Source: Methylomonas rosea
GTDB taxonomy: Bacteria; Pseudomonadota; Gammaproteobacteria; Methylococcales; Methylomonadaceae
Assembly: GCF_024505055.1 (NCBI RefSeq)
Contig: NZ_JANIBL010000016.1
Span: 1-64,000, forward strand
DNA length: 64,000 bases
Direction: 5' to 3'
Positions 55,072 through 64,000 of the stretch are shown piece by piece (position 1 is the stretch's first letter; the number at the start of each line of letters is the position of its first letter). The notes below the pieces were generated by a model, which was given only the letters and a program-made list of their open reading frames with translations, searched no databases and had not been told where the DNA came from. Position numbers and translations under genes: made by a program.

Positions 55072-57270
55072 TTAACTTGTCGGTATTTCCGTCGCAGGCT
55101 GGTCGAGTAACTTGATGCCGGTCAATTTGCTGAAAAAATTCGCGGATCGTTTTGTTACGCTATCCCCATCCTCGATACCGGCTTGAGTGGTGCTTTCAAA
55201 TACCACAATCGAATGCGGCTCGACGATATACCAGGGTTTGCTCAGCGCTTTTTGCTCCGCAGGCTCGACAATATCTTTGGGCGACGTTTGCGCGGTATCC
55301 ACGGCCAGGCACCAGCTTTTGCCTTCAACCGCCGGTAACTGCATGCTGTGTTTGCTGTCGGACATGTTCAGTATTGCATGCAGGTCTGCTTCATCTTTAC
55401 CTAATGCCGCCAGCGTAAACGCCAGAATCCGGGTGTTCGGATCGTCCCAACGCGGCGGTTGATCCACCTCCAGGCCATGCCAGCTGATGTCGGCCATGTC
55501 CTTGCCTTCCATTTTTCGGCCGGTGAGGAAGTTCCTGCGCATCAGGGCCGGATGGCGTTTACGCAAGCGGATCATCTGCTGCACAAAATGCAGCACGTCG
55601 GCATTTTCCTTGGCTTTATCCCAGTTTAGCCAGCTTAATTCGTTGTCTTGGCAGTAGCAGTTGTTATTGCCTTGCTGGGTGTGCAGAAATTCGTCGCCGG
55701 CCAACAGCATCGGTACGCCATGACTAAGCAGCAAAACCGCAAAGGCGTTTTTCACCTGTTGCCGCCGCAGTCTGCATATGGCCGGGTTGGGTGTAGGGCC
55801 TTCCGCGCCGCAGTTGCTGCTGAGATTATTGCTGCAACCATCCCGATTGTTTTCGCCGTTCGCGGTGTTGTGTTTCTCGTTGTAGCTGAACAGATCTTTT
55901 AAGGTAAAACCGTCGTGGCAGGTGACAAAGTTAATGCCGCTGATCGGCAAGCGATGCTGATGTTGATAGAGATCGCTACTGCCGCAGATGCGTGTGGCTA
56001 CTTCACTGATGATGCCGGTGTCGCCGCGCAGGAAGCGGCGAATCACGTCGCGGTAACGGCCGTTCCATTCTCCCCAGCGATAGCCGGGAAAGTTGCCGAC
56101 TTGATAAAGGCCCGCCGCGTCCCATGCTTCCGCAATCAGCTTGGTTCTCGCCAGTTGTTCGGACAATTCAATGCCCCAAACCAGCGGCGGATCTTGCAAC
56201 ACGCTGCCGTCTTCGCTGCGCGCCAACGCACTGGCCAGGTCGAATCTAAAGCCATCGACATGCATTTCCCGCACCCAGTATTCCAGGCAGCTGATGATGA
56301 AATTGGTCACCAGCGGGTGATTGGCGTTGACGGTGTTGCCGCAGCCGGTATAGTCGTGAAATATGCGTTTATCGTGCTTATCGGTCAAATAAAAGCTGTT
56401 GCCGGTAATGCCTTTGAAATTTATGACTGGCCCATCGGCGCCCGCTTCCGAGGTGTGATTGAACACCACGTCCATGATTACGCCGATGCCGGCCTTGTGC
56501 AACGCTTTGACCAGATCGCGGAACTCGCAGATATGCGTACCTTGCTCCGGTGTGACGCAATAACCGGGATGCGGGCTAAAGAAGCTGTGCGTGCTGTAGC
56601 CCCAGTAGTTTTTCAGACCCAGATCGGAGGTATGCGGTGGCACGTCTTGTTCGTCAAACGCCATGACGGGCAACAGTTCGACATGGGTGATGCCCAGCTT
56701 TTTCAGATAAGGGATTTTTTCGATCAGGCCGATAAAAGTGCCGGGGTGTTTAACCTTGGCAGAGGAGTGGCGGGTAAAGCCGCCGACATGCAGTTCGTAA
56801 ATAATGGATTTTTCACTACGAATGGCCAGTGGCGTGTCGCCTTCCCAGTCATAACGGTCGTCAACCACCACCGCACGCATGGCATGCTGGCTATTATCGC
56901 CGGGCTTGCAGGCGGCGGCGCGGTCCCAAAGTTTGTCGCTGATAGCGCGTGCCCAAGGGTCCAGCAATAATTTTTCACGATCAAAACGCAAGCCCGACTC
57001 GCGGGTATTTTCCGGGCCGTCGATGCGCCAGGCGTACCAGGTGCCGACCGGCAGTTCTTCGACAAACACATGCCAGGAGAAAAATGTATGGTTTTTATCT
57101 TTTTGTAAGGGTATGACTTGTAAGGGGTTTACGCTGTCAGACTCGGAAAATAACAGCAGTTCCACATCCGTGGCATGGCGGCTGGAGATGGAGAAATTGA
57201 CGCCGCCCTCGCTAACCTTGGCGCCGTGAGGATAGGGACTCCCTGACTTTAAACTGTATGGTTTGTGCAT
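55072..57270 (-). CDS. glgX: Glycogen debranching enzyme GlgX (GH13)
   Basis: 732 residues, usual size. The N-terminal CBM48-like part (PYPHGAKVSEGGVNFSISSRHATDVELLLF) precedes a GH13 barrel with VFNHTSEAG, DGFRFDLASAL (nucleophile Asp), LIAEAWDAAG (acid Glu) and FVTCHDGFTL. It hydrolyses alpha-1,6 branches of short limit chains. It lies divergently, 184 bp from a DUF4912-GH57-EEP-PLD run on the other strand, and probably shares regulation with it. Confidence 0.95.
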   Translation of the reverse strand: MHKPYSLKSGSPYPHGAKVSEGGVNFSISSRHATDVELLLFSESDSVNPLQVIPLQKDKNHTFFSWHVFVEELPVGTWYAWRIDGPENTRESGLRFDREKLLLDPWARAISDKLWDRAAACKPGDNSQHAMRAVVVDDRYDWEGDTPLAIRSEKSIIYELHVGGFTRHSSAKVKHPGTFIGLIEKIPYLKKLGITHVELLPVMAFDEQDVPPHTSDLGLKNYWGYSTHSFFSPHPGYCVTPEQGTHICEFRDLVKALHKAGIGVIMDVVFNHTSEAGADGPVINFKGITGNSFYLTDKHDKRIFHDYTGCGNTVNANHPLVTNFIISCLEYWVREMHVDGFRFDLASALARSEDGSVLQDPPLVWGIELSEQLARTKLIAEAWDAAGLYQVGNFPGYRWGEWNGRYRDVIRRFLRGDTGIISEVATRICGSSDLYQHQHRLPISGINFVTCHDGFTLKDLFSYNEKHNTANGENNRDGCSNNLSSNCGAEGPTPNPAICRLRRQQVKNAFAVLLLSHGVPMLLAGDEFLHTQQGNNNCYCQDNELSWLNWDKAKENADVLHFVQQMIRLRKRHPALMRRNFLTGRKMEGKDMADISWHGLEVDQPPRWDDPNTRILAFTLAALGKDEADLHAILNMSDSKHSMQLPAVEGKSWCLAVDTAQTSPKDIVEPAEQKALSKPWYIVEPHSIVVFESTTQAGIEDGDSVTKRSANFFSKLTGIKLLDQPATEIPTS

Positions 57271-57454
57271 GCCCTTTACCGAGAAACTGTGAATTAGCGC
57301 TGATTTTACTGCATATAAGGGCTGCGGGCCTACGCCTTGCGTAAATAATCGACAACGGTTAGAGTCTATAAAGCCCGGTCGCTGCGGCGATACGTCGCGG
57401 AATGTCCGCTACCCACAGGATAAAACCTAGTCACCAGACCCGTTAACATTGCCG

Positions 57455-58141
57455 ATGGCCTTTTCCTCCTCACAGTCTCAAGCCCGCATGCCGCTCTCTG
57501 CGGAGGAAATGCGGGCTATTAGCCTGGAGATTAGCCGGGGCTTTGCCCCGCGCCGGTTCAGAGCTGGCGCGGCGCGCTTGACGAGTACCGGTTTTTCGCC
57601 GCAAGAGCTGTTAAGCATCAGTCAGCAGATCAATCGGGAGTTTGCCCCGCGGCCGGAAATCGTCGCAGCCAAAGTTGAAAGCGCCAAGCTGGTTGCCTTG
57701 CCGGTCGATCCGGAACACTTGCATGTTTACTGGCAGCTTGATGACGCGGGGCAGACGTCTACGCCGCTGATCGACCCGGCAGCAGATGCCCAGCCTTTGA
57801 CCTTGCGCGTCTACAGCCACCCAGCACCGGCCGAAGCGGTCTCGTCGCCGGCCGAACCTGTCAAGACCTGGTTCGACGTGCCGGTTGCCGCCGAACGCAG
57901 CCAGCAGCAGATTACGCTGCCCAGCGGCAATGCCTGCATCGCCGGCATTTACCAGGTGGCGATAGGCCGGCTAAACGCAGCGCAGGAATTTAGCCCTTTG
58001 GCTTATTCGCAGGCTGCGGCTACTGCGCCGCAAGTGTCGCCGATGACGGAAAGGCTGTCGCCGGCGATGGCGCAGTTTATAATACCGCCTGCTCAAGCGT
58101 CTTCGGCGCTTGCCGTAACCGCGTCCGGCCAACAAAACTAA
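57455..58141 (+). CDS. DUF4912 protein
   Basis: 228 residues from the ATG at 57455; a TTG two codons earlier is possible. The N-terminal half has two short helical repeats that resemble each other (LSAEEMRAISLEISRGFAPR and FSPQELLSISQQINREFAPR). The C-terminal part is the DUF4912 beta domain (SAKLVALPVDPEHLHVYWQL...CIAGIYQVAIGRL). In other bacteria DUF4912 genes stand next to GH57 enzymes, as here. A carbohydrate-binding or chaperone-like role is inference. It is 7 nt from the GH57 start. Confidence 0.78.
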   Translation: MAFSSSQSQARMPLSAEEMRAISLEISRGFAPRRFRAGAARLTSTGFSPQELLSISQQINREFAPRPEIVAAKVESAKLVALPVDPEHLHVYWQLDDAGQTSTPLIDPAADAQPLTLRVYSHPAPAEAVSSPAEPVKTWFDVPVAAERSQQQITLPSGNACIAGIYQVAIGRLNAAQEFSPLAYSQAAATAPQVSPMTERLSPAMAQFIIPPAQASSALAVTASGQQN

Positions 58142-58148
58142 TTCCGCG

Positions 58149-59738
58149 ATGAACAAAGGCTATCTCAGCATCGTTTTGCATGCCCATTTGCCCTATGTGC
58201 ATCATCCCGAACACGACAGTTTTTTCGAAGAAAACTGGCTGTTCGAAGCAATTACCGAATGCTATCTGCCCTTGTTGGCGATGCTGGAACGCCTGCATGT
58301 CGATCAAGTGCCGTACCGGCTGACCTTATCCTTGTCGCCGACGTTGATGACGATGCTGCGCGATCCGATGTTGCAAAACCGCTATCTGCATTATCTGCAA
58401 GGCCGATTGGAACTGGCGGAGCGGGAGTTGGAGCGCACCCGCCGGCTACCGCAGTTCGAGCCGCTGGCGCAGATGTATATGCAGTGGTTTCAGGATGCCT
58501 TGTATCGTTACCAGCACCGCTATCAATGCGATTTGCTGACGGCGTTTCAACGCCATCACAGCGCGGGCTGCCTGGAATTGATTACTACGGCAGCCACTCA
58601 TGGCTTTTTGCCGCTGTTGAATGTCAGCCCAGTGTCGGTGCGCAATCAAATCGGCGTTGGCATCGCCAGTTTCAAGAGTCAATTCGGCTTTGCGCCCAGT
58701 GGATTTTGGTTGCCGGAATGCGGTTATTATCCGGGCCTGGAACAGGTGCTGAAAGCTGAAGGCATAGATTATTTTTTCGTCGATAGTCACGCGATCATGG
58801 ACGCCGACCAGTCGCCGCGCTACGGTGTGTATGCGCCGCTGAATTGCGGCGATGGCGTGGCGGCGTTCGGCCGTGATCCGGCGTCATCGCGGCAGGTGTG
58901 GAGCGCCGAGGAAGGCTACCCGGGCGACGGCGATTACCGCGAGTATTATCGCGACATCGGTTTCGATCTGCCCCTGGAATATATCGCGCCTTATATTTTG
59001 GATGGCGAAACCCGGATCAACACCGGAATCAAGTATTTCCGCATCACCGGCGCCAAGCAAACCAAGCAGGTTTATCAGCCGGAACTGGCCAGACTGAAGG
59101 CGCGCCGGCATGCCGAGGATTTTATCTTGCGCCGCCAACAGCAAATCGATGCGTTGACTGCGGAAATGCCGCAAGCGCCGATTATCGTTGCACCATACGA
59201 TGCTGAACTATTCGGGCATTGGTGGTTCGAAGGGCCTTTATGGCTGGAACAGGTTTTGCGTTTGGCGGCGAGCAGCGAAAACGGTGTCCAGACCGTTAGT
59301 TGCGGGGATTATTTGCAATTGCCTTTGCAGCACGTGCAGGCCACGCCGGCCGCTTCCAGTTGGGGCGAACATGGTTATTCCAGTTACTGGCTGAACGAAA
59401 GTAACGACTGGATTTATCCCTTGTTGCACAAGGCCGCCGCCGAAATGGAAAAGCTGGCCGGCGATTTGCGCGGCTTTGGCGTGAGTGATTTGCAGCAACG
59501 CGCTTTAAATCAGGCAGCCAGATCGCTGTTGCTGGCGCAGTCTTCCGATTGGCCGTTTATCATGAAGGCCGGCACCACTATCGATTACGCGCGCAAACGC
59601 ATCACCGATCATTTGGCTCGTTTTAATTATTTGCACGATGCGATTCGCAAAAACCGTATTGATGAACGTTATCTGACAGCGCTGGAGATCATGGACGATA
59701 TTTTTCCGGACATTGATTTTCGCCATTATGCCGCCTAG
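58149..59738 (+). CDS. GH57 alpha-glucan enzyme (branching-enzyme type)
   Basis: 529 residues. It starts with the GH57 opening YLSIVLHAHLPYVHHPEHDS, has the nucleophile Glu in GFWLPECGYYPG and the acid Asp in APYDAELFGHWWFEGP. These match the 1,4-alpha-glucan branching subgroup (the former DUF1957 group). A helical C-terminal domain follows. It would form alpha-1,6 branches in glycogen. Coupled tightly to DUF4912 and near glgX. Confidence 0.9.
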   Translation: MNKGYLSIVLHAHLPYVHHPEHDSFFEENWLFEAITECYLPLLAMLERLHVDQVPYRLTLSLSPTLMTMLRDPMLQNRYLHYLQGRLELAERELERTRRLPQFEPLAQMYMQWFQDALYRYQHRYQCDLLTAFQRHHSAGCLELITTAATHGFLPLLNVSPVSVRNQIGVGIASFKSQFGFAPSGFWLPECGYYPGLEQVLKAEGIDYFFVDSHAIMDADQSPRYGVYAPLNCGDGVAAFGRDPASSRQVWSAEEGYPGDGDYREYYRDIGFDLPLEYIAPYILDGETRINTGIKYFRITGAKQTKQVYQPELARLKARRHAEDFILRRQQQIDALTAEMPQAPIIVAPYDAELFGHWWFEGPLWLEQVLRLAASSENGVQTVSCGDYLQLPLQHVQATPAASSWGEHGYSSYWLNESNDWIYPLLHKAAAEMEKLAGDLRGFGVSDLQQRALNQAARSLLLAQSSDWPFIMKAGTTIDYARKRITDHLARFNYLHDAIRKNRIDERYLTALEIMDDIFPDIDFRHYAA

Positions 59739-59785
59739 ACAGACGCTTGTTTTGGGCACTGCCTAACCAACCTCCAGGGGGAGCT

Positions 59786-61282
59786 ATGGATAACATCCAA
59801 TTGTTGTATGTAGCCAATAACGTCACCGGCAAGGCCGCCGCCTGTCAGCAATCCTTGCTGTTTTTGATGCGAGTCGCAGACCTGGATTATCACAAGCAGG
59901 TGGAAGTGGTTTGGGCCGGCGAAGACGGCGTCTGGCACTTTTTACCGGCCTTATTCAACCGTAAGGCGGATGATGGGCAGGAGTATTGGCAAGCCGAAAT
60001 CGTATTTCCGCCGCAGGCGCATGCCGATATACCCGGCGACATTCGTTTTGCCTTGCGGCTGCAAGCAGCCGGCAGCGAATATTGGGACAACAACGAAGGC
60101 GGCGACTATTTCAGCGGTGCCGGCTGCGGCGGCAGGTTGACCGGTGCCGCAGCCATACTGCAATTGAGCCACGCCGAACAACTTCAGGACGGTCAGCATT
60201 CCGTGCCGATCAAGCTGGCGGTCGATGCCGCCTTGGAAATAGACCATGTGACGATACATTGGACTATCGACAATTGGCAACACAGTCACACGACCAGTTG
60301 CCGCCGCCAGGCGCAAAGAAAATCCGCCAATAAAGCCGTCTACGCCGGCTTGCATCTCGCTCAAGTATGGAGCGGGCGGATCAGGGTGGGGGATGCGTTT
60401 CGTCTGCAATACACCATCAGCTGCGAAAACAAGGAGCAGACGCTGTGGGATAACAACGCCGGCCAAAATTATGCCCTGAGCCGCACGCCGCTGCGGCTGC
60501 TGATTTTGAATCTGCATTGCTACCAGGAAGACGAGCAAGACCGGAAGTTCTGGCAAATCGCCACTGCCATCGATGAACTGGGTGCCGATATAGTTTGCCT
60601 GCAGGAAGTGGCGGAATATTGGAATGACGGGCGCGGCGATTGGCCGTCCAATTCCGCGAATATCATCAATCAGCGTTTGCCTAAGCCTTTTCATCTCTAC
60701 ACCGACTGGTCGCATTTGGGGTTCGACAAATTCCGCGAAGGCGTGGCTATCCTTAGCCGTTTTCCACTGGCTGAGCAAGAAGCCCGCTACGTATCGGATA
60801 GCCACGATGCCTACAGCATCCATTCCCGTAAAGTGGTGTCGGCGCGCATCAGAGTGCCTTATATTGGTACTCTCGATGTGTTTTCCGCACATTTGAGCTG
60901 GTGGGAAGACGGCTTTCAACAACAGTTTCAACGCCTATCCGCCTGGGCGGACGGCAAACGTAGCGCAGACGTGGACGCGACCTTGCTGTGCGGCGATTTC
61001 AATATTGCAGCCGGTTCGACCGGCTACGAATTGGTGGTCAACGGCCATCAGTATGAAGATCAATATCTGGCCGCGAACGCACCGGCACTGTTTCAACAAG
61101 TTTTTCGGGTGAACGACGCGCATTGGCGGGACTATCTGGCCGACGATTATCGAATCGATTACATTTTTATGGACAAGGACAGCGGCCTGCGGGCCAGCTC
61201 GGCAAGGACTGTATTCACCGAGCAGGATTACGGGTCCGTATCCGATCATTGCGGCTATCTGATGACCTTTGAGCCGCTATAG
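59786..61282 (+). CDS. EEP-family phosphodiesterase/phosphatase with two CBM21-like modules
   Basis: 498 residues from the ATG at 59786 with GGGGGAG just upstream. Two N-terminal starch/glycogen-binding-like modules end in the diagnostic phrases YWDNNEGGDYF (about residue 110) and LWDNNAGQNYAL (about residue 230), as in CBM21/CBM53. The C-terminal endonuclease/exonuclease/phosphatase domain has a full active site: LILNLHCY, DIVCLQEV, SAHLSWWEDG, LLCGDFNIAAG, RIDYIFM and VSDHCGYL. EEP enzymes cleave phosphomono- or diesters (nucleic acids, inositol phosphates, lipids). The modules imply action on or at glycogen; that is inference. Third gene of the glycogen cluster. Confidence 0.8.
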   Translation: MDNIQLLYVANNVTGKAAACQQSLLFLMRVADLDYHKQVEVVWAGEDGVWHFLPALFNRKADDGQEYWQAEIVFPPQAHADIPGDIRFALRLQAAGSEYWDNNEGGDYFSGAGCGGRLTGAAAILQLSHAEQLQDGQHSVPIKLAVDAALEIDHVTIHWTIDNWQHSHTTSCRRQAQRKSANKAVYAGLHLAQVWSGRIRVGDAFRLQYTISCENKEQTLWDNNAGQNYALSRTPLRLLILNLHCYQEDEQDRKFWQIATAIDELGADIVCLQEVAEYWNDGRGDWPSNSANIINQRLPKPFHLYTDWSHLGFDKFREGVAILSRFPLAEQEARYVSDSHDAYSIHSRKVVSARIRVPYIGTLDVFSAHLSWWEDGFQQQFQRLSAWADGKRSADVDATLLCGDFNIAAGSTGYELVVNGHQYEDQYLAANAPALFQQVFRVNDAHWRDYLADDYRIDYIFMDKDSGLRASSARTVFTEQDYGSVSDHCGYLMTFEPL

Positions 61283-61342
61283 ACTGAATCGCTGCGGCGA
61301 TTTTAAGATTGAATTTAAGCTTGTTTAATTAGGCAGCACCAT

Positions 61343-62935
61343 ATGCAAGTAGCAGAACACTACGCCAAACCGGTATTTGGCAAACTAGGCGGTTGTTTCC
61401 AACGCACTAACGATTTTAGGGAAACCTTCGACGTCCGCTGGGGCAAGATAGATTTCGAGATGTCGCACGGCATTGCCGCTAATTTGAAGGTGGTATTGAA
61501 GGTGTATCGGGAGTCGATTTGCGAAACCTATATCGTCGATACCGACGCGTATGACGTGGAGTGGGACAAGCACAAACGCTCGACACGGGATTTTTATGTG
61601 ATGCCCCACTCAGGGCAGTTCGGCAAGATCAGCTGCATCAAGTTTTCGTTTATCGTGCATTTGGGCGAGCATTCGATTGCCTCACGGCATGACTATATTT
61701 TCATGGACGGCGACCAGTTGCGGGACAATCATCCGCAGCAGCGCCATATTAACGAGCATTGGGCCACGCCCAACCATTTCCGCAGTTACGAACTGGACTC
61801 CGGCCAGTTGCAAAGCGATGTGGACTGGTACAACCATCATTTCGATTCCTTGCAACTGACGCCTAAGTTCACCAAGGGCCAGCAATTCCATCCTTATCAC
61901 CCCAAGCGCTTTATTCACGATCATATCGATAAGGTGATCGCGGCCAAGCACAGTCAACCCGACCGCTTATGCACCATTAAAGTCAGCGTGGATTGCATTG
62001 ACGACGGCGACTTTATTAACCATTTGATTCACGCCAGCCAGCAGGGCGTGTGGGTGCAATGCATCGTCGATTGGCGAAAAATGACGCTGACCAATAGCCA
62101 GAATTATGCGCGCCTGAAACGCTCCGGCATCGAATTGGTTGGGGTGTTTTGCACACCCAAACACCACTTGATCGAAGTGGAACCGGACATGCACACCAAG
62201 TTTGTGATCTTCAATGATGACGATTGCATCGTCGGCTCGTTCAACATCACCTTCGATCGCTGGTGGGCCAATTGGGAATCGGGCATGAGTTTTCATTCCA
62301 AAGGCGTATGCCGTCTGCTGGATAACATTTTCCAGAGCCAGCGTGGCGGGGTTATTCAAAAATACGGTATCGATCCGCTTAGTCCGTTCAATCTGCTGTA
62401 TACCTTCGGCCGGCAAACCATGGCCAATGGCCGTCCTTATCGGCCTCATCATGCGATATTGGCGGAAATTCATCGCGCCCGTCGGTCCTTAAAGCTGTGT
62501 CTGTTTTTAATCGGCGACTTGCTAGGCGACCATCACGACAGCGTCGTTAACGCCTTGATTCAGGCCCGCGACCGCGGTGTGGATGTGCAATTACTGTTCA
62601 ACGGCCACTTGGCGCGGCAGGGCAAAATCGGCGTTGAACGTAGCATGGCCGATGAACTGGCCCGGCCGCTATTGCCGGCCGTGCAACGTTTGCGCGACGC
62701 CGGGATTCGGGTGGGATTGGTCTATGGGCAAGACGACTTGCCGGTGCCGTATTCGCCCATCCATAGCAAATATTGCGTGATCGACGATTACATCGTCATC
62801 GACGGCAGCTTCAATTGGTACAACACCTCGGTGTTCTCCCACGACCTGATCGTGGTCGCGGCCAACCGGGATGTGGCGCAACCGTATCTGTACGAGTTTG
62901 GACAGATTCAGCGCTTGTTTAGGGTGTTTTATTGA
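61343..62935 (+). CDS. PLD-fold protein of the glycogen cluster
   Basis: 530 residues. About 140 N-terminal residues form a beta-rich domain (RWGKIDFEMSHGIAANLKVV... SGQFGKISCIKFSFIVHLG) that may bind sugar, though I see no WDNN phrase. The PLD core has HKD 1 in MHTKFVIFNDDDC...GSFNIT and HKD 2 in IHSKYCVIDDYIV...GSFNWY, both complete. It differs from the PLD protein at the left of the window. It follows the EEP gene by 60 bp. Its substrate could be a phosphodiester linked to glycogen, a lipid or nucleic acid. Confidence 0.78.
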   Translation: MQVAEHYAKPVFGKLGGCFQRTNDFRETFDVRWGKIDFEMSHGIAANLKVVLKVYRESICETYIVDTDAYDVEWDKHKRSTRDFYVMPHSGQFGKISCIKFSFIVHLGEHSIASRHDYIFMDGDQLRDNHPQQRHINEHWATPNHFRSYELDSGQLQSDVDWYNHHFDSLQLTPKFTKGQQFHPYHPKRFIHDHIDKVIAAKHSQPDRLCTIKVSVDCIDDGDFINHLIHASQQGVWVQCIVDWRKMTLTNSQNYARLKRSGIELVGVFCTPKHHLIEVEPDMHTKFVIFNDDDCIVGSFNITFDRWWANWESGMSFHSKGVCRLLDNIFQSQRGGVIQKYGIDPLSPFNLLYTFGRQTMANGRPYRPHHAILAEIHRARRSLKLCLFLIGDLLGDHHDSVVNALIQARDRGVDVQLLFNGHLARQGKIGVERSMADELARPLLPAVQRLRDAGIRVGLVYGQDDLPVPYSPIHSKYCVIDDYIVIDGSFNWYNTSVFSHDLIVVAANRDVAQPYLYEFGQIQRLFRVFY

Positions 62936-63013
62936 TGATGGCAGCTAATCCTCCCGAGCGAATTAGTGGGCGCTTTTCTTCGAGCCGGCGCTTAAATAGC
63001 GATATTTGAGCTT

Positions 63014-64000
63014 ATGGCCAAAAAGCAAAAATCCGCTTACGTCTGTACCGAATGCGGCGCCGATTATCCCGGCTGGTCCGGGCAATGCAACCAATGCGGG
63101 GCCTGGAACAGCATCAAGGAAGTAAAGCTGGGTAACGGTAAAACCGCGCGCGACAATTCCGGTTATGCCGGCAGCCGTAGCGAAGTGCGTTTGCTGTCTG
63201 AAGTCAATCTGGCGCAAGCCGAGCGGATTTCCACCGGCCTGGCCGAGTTCGACCGGGTGCTGGGCGGCGGCATCGTCACCGGTAGCGTGGTGTTGATCGG
63301 CGGCGCGCCGGGCGCGGGCAAGAGTACCATCCTGCTGCAAGCCATTGCGCATATCGCCCTCCAATTGCCGGTGCTTTATGTGTCAGGTGAGGAGTCGTTG
63401 CAACAGATCGCCGAGCGCGCTCACCGTCTGCAACTGAATACCGCCGGCATTAAGATGCTGGCCGAAACCTCGGTACAGCAGATCTGCCAGATACTCGACG
63501 AAGAGCAGCCCAAAGTGGTGATCATCGATTCGATCCAGGTCATGTATACCGCCGATTCCGATTCGGCGCCCGGTTCGGTGTCGCAGGTACGCGAGTCGGC
63601 CAGCTATTTGACGCAATACGCCAAACGCACCGGCGTGTCATTTTTCATGGTCGGCCACGTTACCAAGGATCAATCGTTGGCCGGGCCGATGACCTTAAGC
63701 CACATCGTTGATGCGCAAGTAGTGTTGTCGTCCACCGACGATTCGCGTTTTCGGGTACTGCGCGCCGACAAGAACCGCTTCGGCAGCGTCGGCGAGTTAG
63801 GCTTTTTTGCGATGGAAAGCAGCGGCTTGAAGGAAGTGAAAAATCCGTCGGCAATGTTTTTATCTCGTGCCGAAAAGCCCTCGCCGGGCAGCGTGGTGAC
63901 GGTATTGTGGGAAGGTACTCGGCCCTTGCTGGTGGAGATTCAAGCGCTGGTCACCGAAAGCCAGTACGGTAATCCGCGCCGGTTGGCGGTGGGCCTGGAT
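63014..64000 (+). CDS. radA: DNA repair protein RadA (partial)
   Basis: First 329 codons; the gene runs off the right edge. The N-terminal zinc finger (CTECGADYPGWSGQCNQCGAW) is complete, Walker A is GGAPGAGKST, Walker B KVVIIDSIQ, and the RadA-specific ADKNRFG motif is present. RadA is a RecA-like branch-migration helicase. One small departure: GPMTLSHIVD where most relatives have GPKTLEHIVD. The Lon-like C-terminal domain lies mostly outside the window. Confidence 0.96.
   Translation, partial: MAKKQKSAYVCTECGADYPGWSGQCNQCGAWNSIKEVKLGNGKTARDNSGYAGSRSEVRLLSEVNLAQAERISTGLAEFDRVLGGGIVTGSVVLIGGAPGAGKSTILLQAIAHIALQLPVLYVSGEESLQQIAERAHRLQLNTAGIKMLAETSVQQICQILDEEQPKVVIIDSIQVMYTADSDSAPGSVSQVRESASYLTQYAKRTGVSFFMVGHVTKDQSLAGPMTLSHIVDAQVVLSSTDDSRFRVLRADKNRFGSVGELGFFAMESSGLKEVKNPSAMFLSRAEKPSPGSVVTVLWEGTRPLLVEIQALVTESQYGNPRRLAVGLD

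Noticed and set aside
55915..56970. 351-codon open frame on the plus strand
   Set aside because: It is antisense to glgX, whose catalytic motifs are intact; no ribosome site or recognisable motif. A by-product of codon bias.
59951..60931. 326-codon minus-strand frame
   Set aside because: Antisense to the CBM/EEP gene, which has complete motifs on the other strand.

Overview
The window reads as chromosomal DNA of a gammaproteobacterium, and the gene content and style fit a methanotroph of the Methylomonas type (inference). Supporting points are hslVU-DUF971-ubiE-ubiJ-ubiB synteny, GlnE, MetA, a VPLPA-CTERM-like exported repeat protein, GspA/GspB, a hydrogenase-maturation-like HypX protein, and abundant short palindromic intergenic repeats. 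I see no rRNA, tRNA, CRISPR array, transposase or phage genes. Both ends cut genes: macB on the left and radA on the right.

Layout, left to right. 1-1966 is a macAB-type efflux pair. 2.2-5.8 kb holds a HAF-repeat surface/exported protein, a phospholipase-D-fold protein and a secreted RNase T2. 5.9-8.8 kb is glnE. 8.9-10.9 kb is a monoheme lipoprotein translationally coupled to a DcaP-like porin. 11-13.4 kb is gspB and gspA. 13.5-15.2 kb is an accessory patch: an approximately 870-bp element with terminal inverted repeats, then a complete integron-type gene cassette (HNH endonuclease plus attC) with no integrase in the window. 15.4-21.3 kb is one long minus-strand operon, hslV-hslU-DUF971-ubiE-Uma2-ubiJ-ubiB. 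21.5-27.2 kb holds a small periplasmic protein, the DUF6763-like/P-loop/metA/guaD operon, slyX, a DacA-type carboxypeptidase with a SPOR-like tail and a CDF transporter. 27.5-32.7 kb is a FecI/FecR/TonB receptor/PepSY metal-chelate uptake locus.

33-36.3 kb has a GlxA-type AraC regulator followed by a HypX-hemerythrin fusion. 36.4-43.2 kb is a 1910-residue hybrid histidine kinase with an HD-GYP response regulator. 43.4-48.5 kb is a TetR-controlled RND pump with two identical palindromic operators in front of the regulator. 48.6-50.4 kb is a type II restriction-modification pair (ApaLI-like nuclease). 50.7-51.8 kb is pgk. 52-54.9 kb is a three-gene, ATGA-coupled operon of membrane proteins headed by a von Willebrand A protein. 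55-62.9 kb is a glycogen-type cluster: glgX diverges from DUF4912, a GH57 branching-type enzyme, an endonuclease/exonuclease/phosphatase (EEP) protein with two CBM21-like modules, and a PLD-fold protein. radA begins at 63014.

Most promising novelties: (1) the HNH cassette, whose attC core boxes match perfectly only after circularisation; (2) the HypX-hemerythrin fusion, pairing a CO-producing domain set with an O2-binding domain; (3) the glycogen cluster that carries polysaccharide-binding EEP and PLD phosphodiesterases; (4) the vWA membrane operon; (5) the monoheme lipoprotein-porin pair. All calls rest on reading the sequence by eye. No database search or folding was run.
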